Part shown: positions 6,595 to 7,613 of the stretch, one piece after another
Layout: each line of letters opens with the position of its first letter
How positions within the stretch are numbered: the stretch's first letter is position 1
DNA from: Campylobacterales bacterium
Lineage (GTDB): Bacteria; Campylobacterota; Campylobacteria; Campylobacterales; Hydrogenimonadaceae
DNA length: 7,613 nucleotides
Direction of reading: 5' to 3'
Assembly (NCBI GenBank): GCA_026986055.1
Contig: JALSPH010000234.1
Span: 1-7,613 of the forward strand
The notes under the pieces: model-generated
Databases searched by the model: none
Told to the model about the DNA's origin: nothing
What the model saw: only the letters and a program-made list of their open reading frames with translations
Program-made: the position numbers and the translations under genes

Positions 6595-6660
6595 CCTATC
6601 TCCATCCAAAATTTGAGAAATTCTACATCCGTTTACCATAAACTCTCTTGAACGGATGGA
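6595..6660 (-). promoter_or_regulatory. Rhodanese mRNA leader with two alternative pairings, one covering the ribosome site
   Basis: Read on the minus strand, the leader starts TCCATCCGTT (6660-6651). Its CATCCGTT is exactly complementary to AACGGATG at 6633-6626 (8 bp, 17-base loop), inside which GTTTA-TGG-TAAAC (6643-6631) can also form a small hairpin. The same 5' segment, TCCATCC, is exactly complementary to GGATGGA at 6607-6601, which contains the start of the GGAG ribosome site. The two pairings exclude each other. This is seen in sequence; that it regulates translation is inference, and a transcript starting near 6657 would contain only part of the second pairing. It matches no riboswitch class that I recognise. 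Confidence 0.35.
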
Positions 6661-6663
6661 AGT

Positions 6664-6669
6664 AGTATA
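6664..6669 (-). promoter_or_regulatory. Candidate -10 box of the rhodanese gene
   Basis: TATACT on the minus strand is a five-of-six match to the sigma-70 -10 element, 69 bp upstream of the rhodanese ATG. The -35 position would lie around 6687-6692, inside the Fur box, with no good TTGACA match there; TTGATA occurs but 23 bp away, which is too far. The call is therefore tentative. Confidence 0.4.
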
Positions 6670-6682
6670 TGAGAGAGTAGAA

Positions 6683-6697
6683 TGAGAATGATTATCA
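6683..6697. promoter_or_regulatory. Fur box (ferric uptake regulator operator)
   Basis: TGAGAATGATTATCA, which on the other strand is TGATAATCATTCTCA, matches the 7-1-7 Fur consensus TGATAAT-N-ATTATCA at 13 of 14 defined positions. On the minus strand the array continues as GATAAT-CATTCT-CATTCT. It ends 6 bp before the -35 box of the feoAB promoter and covers the expected -35 region of the divergent rhodanese promoter. Fe2+-loaded Fur normally represses feoAB when iron is sufficient; the same site could also affect the rhodanese gene. Confidence 0.85.
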
Positions 6698-6703
6698 ACA
6701 CTA

Positions 6704-6732
6704 TTGACAAAAAGAGAGGTTTGCTCTATAAT
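6704..6732 (+). promoter_or_regulatory. Consensus sigma-70 promoter of feoAB
   Basis: TTGACA at 6704-6709 and TATAAT at 6727-6732 are both perfect and are separated by 17 bp, the ideal spacing. Transcription should start near 6739, giving a leader of about 23 bases with the GGAGG ribosome site at 6748-6752. Such a strong core promoter directly next to a Fur box suggests high expression that is held off by Fur. Confidence 0.9.
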
Positions 6733-6761
6733 CACCGAAAAAGTTATGGAGGCACTTTAAG

Positions 6762-7001
6762 GTGAAACCTTTGACGGAGTGCACTATAGGTTGTGAAGGC
6801 CGAATAGTCAAGATAAAAGCGAAAGACCCCATAAAGGGGAGACTCTTCTCTTTGGGTCTTGCCAAAGGGAGCGAGATAAAGATTTTGGATCATACTTTGG
6901 CTAAGCAGACGTGGGAAGTGGAGAGTGACGGAACCAAAATAGCTCTGCGTGAAGAGGAGGCGGCGTCGATCTTTATGGAACCTAAAGGGAGTTGCGGGTG
7001 A
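6762..7001 (+). CDS. feoA: Ferrous iron transport accessory protein FeoA
   Basis: FeoA is a small cytoplasmic SH3-like protein that works with the FeoB permease in Fe2+ uptake. The 79-residue product fits the family in size and pattern: LTECTIGCEGRIVKI (4-18), then GRLFSLGLAKGSEIKIL (26-42) with the LGLxxGxxI signature, and a C-terminal ALREEEAASIFME (61-73) corresponding to the usual LR..EA..I segment. The start codon is GTG at 6762, with GGAGG 9 bp upstream; no ATG gives a better fit. It is the first gene after the Fur-flanked promoter and overlaps feoB by 4 bp (GTGA), so the two are probably translated together. The cysteines C7, C11 and C78 are visible, but no known metal motif results. 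Confidence 0.93.
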   Translation: MKPLTECTIGCEGRIVKIKAKDPIKGRLFSLGLAKGSEIKILDHTLAKQTWEVESDGTKIALREEEAASIFMEPKGSCG

Positions 7002-7613
7002 AGAAGATAAAGGTTGCGTTGGCGGGACAGCCAAATGTAGGTAAATCATCCATAATAAACTCCATGACAGGAGCTCGGCTCCATGTGGGTAACTTTTCCG
7101 GCGTTACGGTCGAGAAAAAAGAGGTTTTCATCCAAAAGGATGGTTATGAAATAGAGATAGTGGACCTCCCCGGTATCTACTCTTTGAATGCCTATACGCC
7201 AGAAGAGCAGGTGGCTAAAAAGTTTCTCTACAACGAAGATTACGACCTTATAGTCAACGTAGTCGATGCAAACACTCTCTCAAGAAACCTAATTTTTACG
7301 TTTCAGCTTATGGATATGCAGAAGAAGATGATACTTGTCGTCAATATGATAGACGAGGTTGAAAAGCAGGGCGGAAGAGTGGACAAGGAGAAGCTTGAAG
7401 AGCTGCTCGGAATTCCTGTAATTCTAACTTCAGCCAAGGAGCACAGAGGGGTCGACGAAATAGTCGATCAGATCATAAAGACATACGGTAGCGAAAAGCC
7501 GAAGAACAAACTCTATTACGATGAACGGATAGAGGAGCAGATAGAGAAGCTTGTAAAGGTTCTTCACAAATCTCCTCACTTCAAAGATCCCGACGAAGCG
7601 CGCTTCATCGCCA
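6998..7613 (+). CDS. feoB: Ferrous iron transporter FeoB, N-terminal G domain (3' end outside window)
   Basis: FeoB is the inner-membrane Fe2+ permease; its N-terminal GTPase domain is followed by a helical GDI domain and a membrane region. I translated 205 codons by hand. G1 is GQPNVGKS (10-17); G2 is T37 in NFSGVTVEKK; G3 is DLPG (56-59) followed by IYSLNAYTPEE; G4 is NMID (116-119); G5 is TSAK (144-147). From about residue 170 the charged helical stretch DERIEEQIEKL is the start of the GDI domain, and the window ends before any membrane helix. The start is GTG at 6998, overlapping the feoA stop as GTGA, with GGGAGTTGCGG upstream as a loose ribosome site. All nucleotide-binding motifs are intact. 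Confidence 0.96.
   Translation, partial: MKKIKVALAGQPNVGKSSIINSMTGARLHVGNFSGVTVEKKEVFIQKDGYEIEIVDLPGIYSLNAYTPEEQVAKKFLYNEDYDLIVNVVDANTLSRNLIFTFQLMDMQKKMILVVNMIDEVEKQGGRVDKEKLEELLGIPVILTSAKEHRGVDEIVDQIIKTYGSEKPKNKLYYDERIEEQIEKLVKVLHKSPHFKDPDEARFIA

Noticed and set aside
6595..6735. 47-codon N-terminal extension of the rhodanese frame, including an ATG at 6639
   Set aside because: The extension overlaps the Fur box, the promoters and the leader, would place the export signal internally, and has no better ribosome site than the GGAG before the ATG at 6594.

Overview
The window looks like chromosomal backbone of a Campylobacterota (epsilonproteobacterial) species, probably a free-living sulfur- or vent-type member rather than a gut pathogen. 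The main reason is gene order: coaBC and glmU together on one strand, divergent from fliP, is an arrangement I recall from Campylobacter (glmU–dfp next to an oppositely oriented fliP). Base composition is intermediate and even, without the very low GC of Campylobacter or Nautilia. I see no insertion sequence, prophage, CRISPR array, tRNA or rRNA. All the genes belong to recognisable families, so the interest lies in departures within known families and in the regulatory DNA.

Layout. Positions 1-2260 (minus strand): glmU then coaBC, overlapping by 8 bp. They supply UDP-GlcNAc for the cell wall and 4'-phosphopantetheine for coenzyme A; coaBC runs off the left edge. Positions 2261-2486: a 226-bp divergent promoter region. 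Positions 2487-5944 (plus strand): motA, motB, fliP and trmA, spaced by 10 bp, 2 bp and a 4-bp overlap, so very likely one transcript. It carries the flagellar stator, part of the flagellar export gate and a tRNA m5U54 methyltransferase. Positions 5936-5998: a tandem 7-bp repeat that starts on the last codons of trmA. Positions 6067-6594 (minus strand): an exported single-domain rhodanese, convergent with trmA. Positions 6595-6761: a compact divergent control region with a near-consensus Fur box, a perfect sigma-70 promoter for feoAB and a structured leader for the rhodanese. Positions 6762-7613 (plus strand): feoA and the start of feoB (Fe2+ uptake), overlapping by 4 bp; feoB runs off the right edge.

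Points most worth following: the stator pair resembles the PomA/PomB (sodium-type) branch and sits between glmU and fliP; its MotA has glycine where the usual TM3 proline should be; its MotB has an N-terminal CPECPKC motif; TrmA carries four cysteines arranged like the 4Fe-4S site of RlmD; the Fur box lies where it could control both feoAB and the rhodanese. I did not find a wholly new multi-gene system here.
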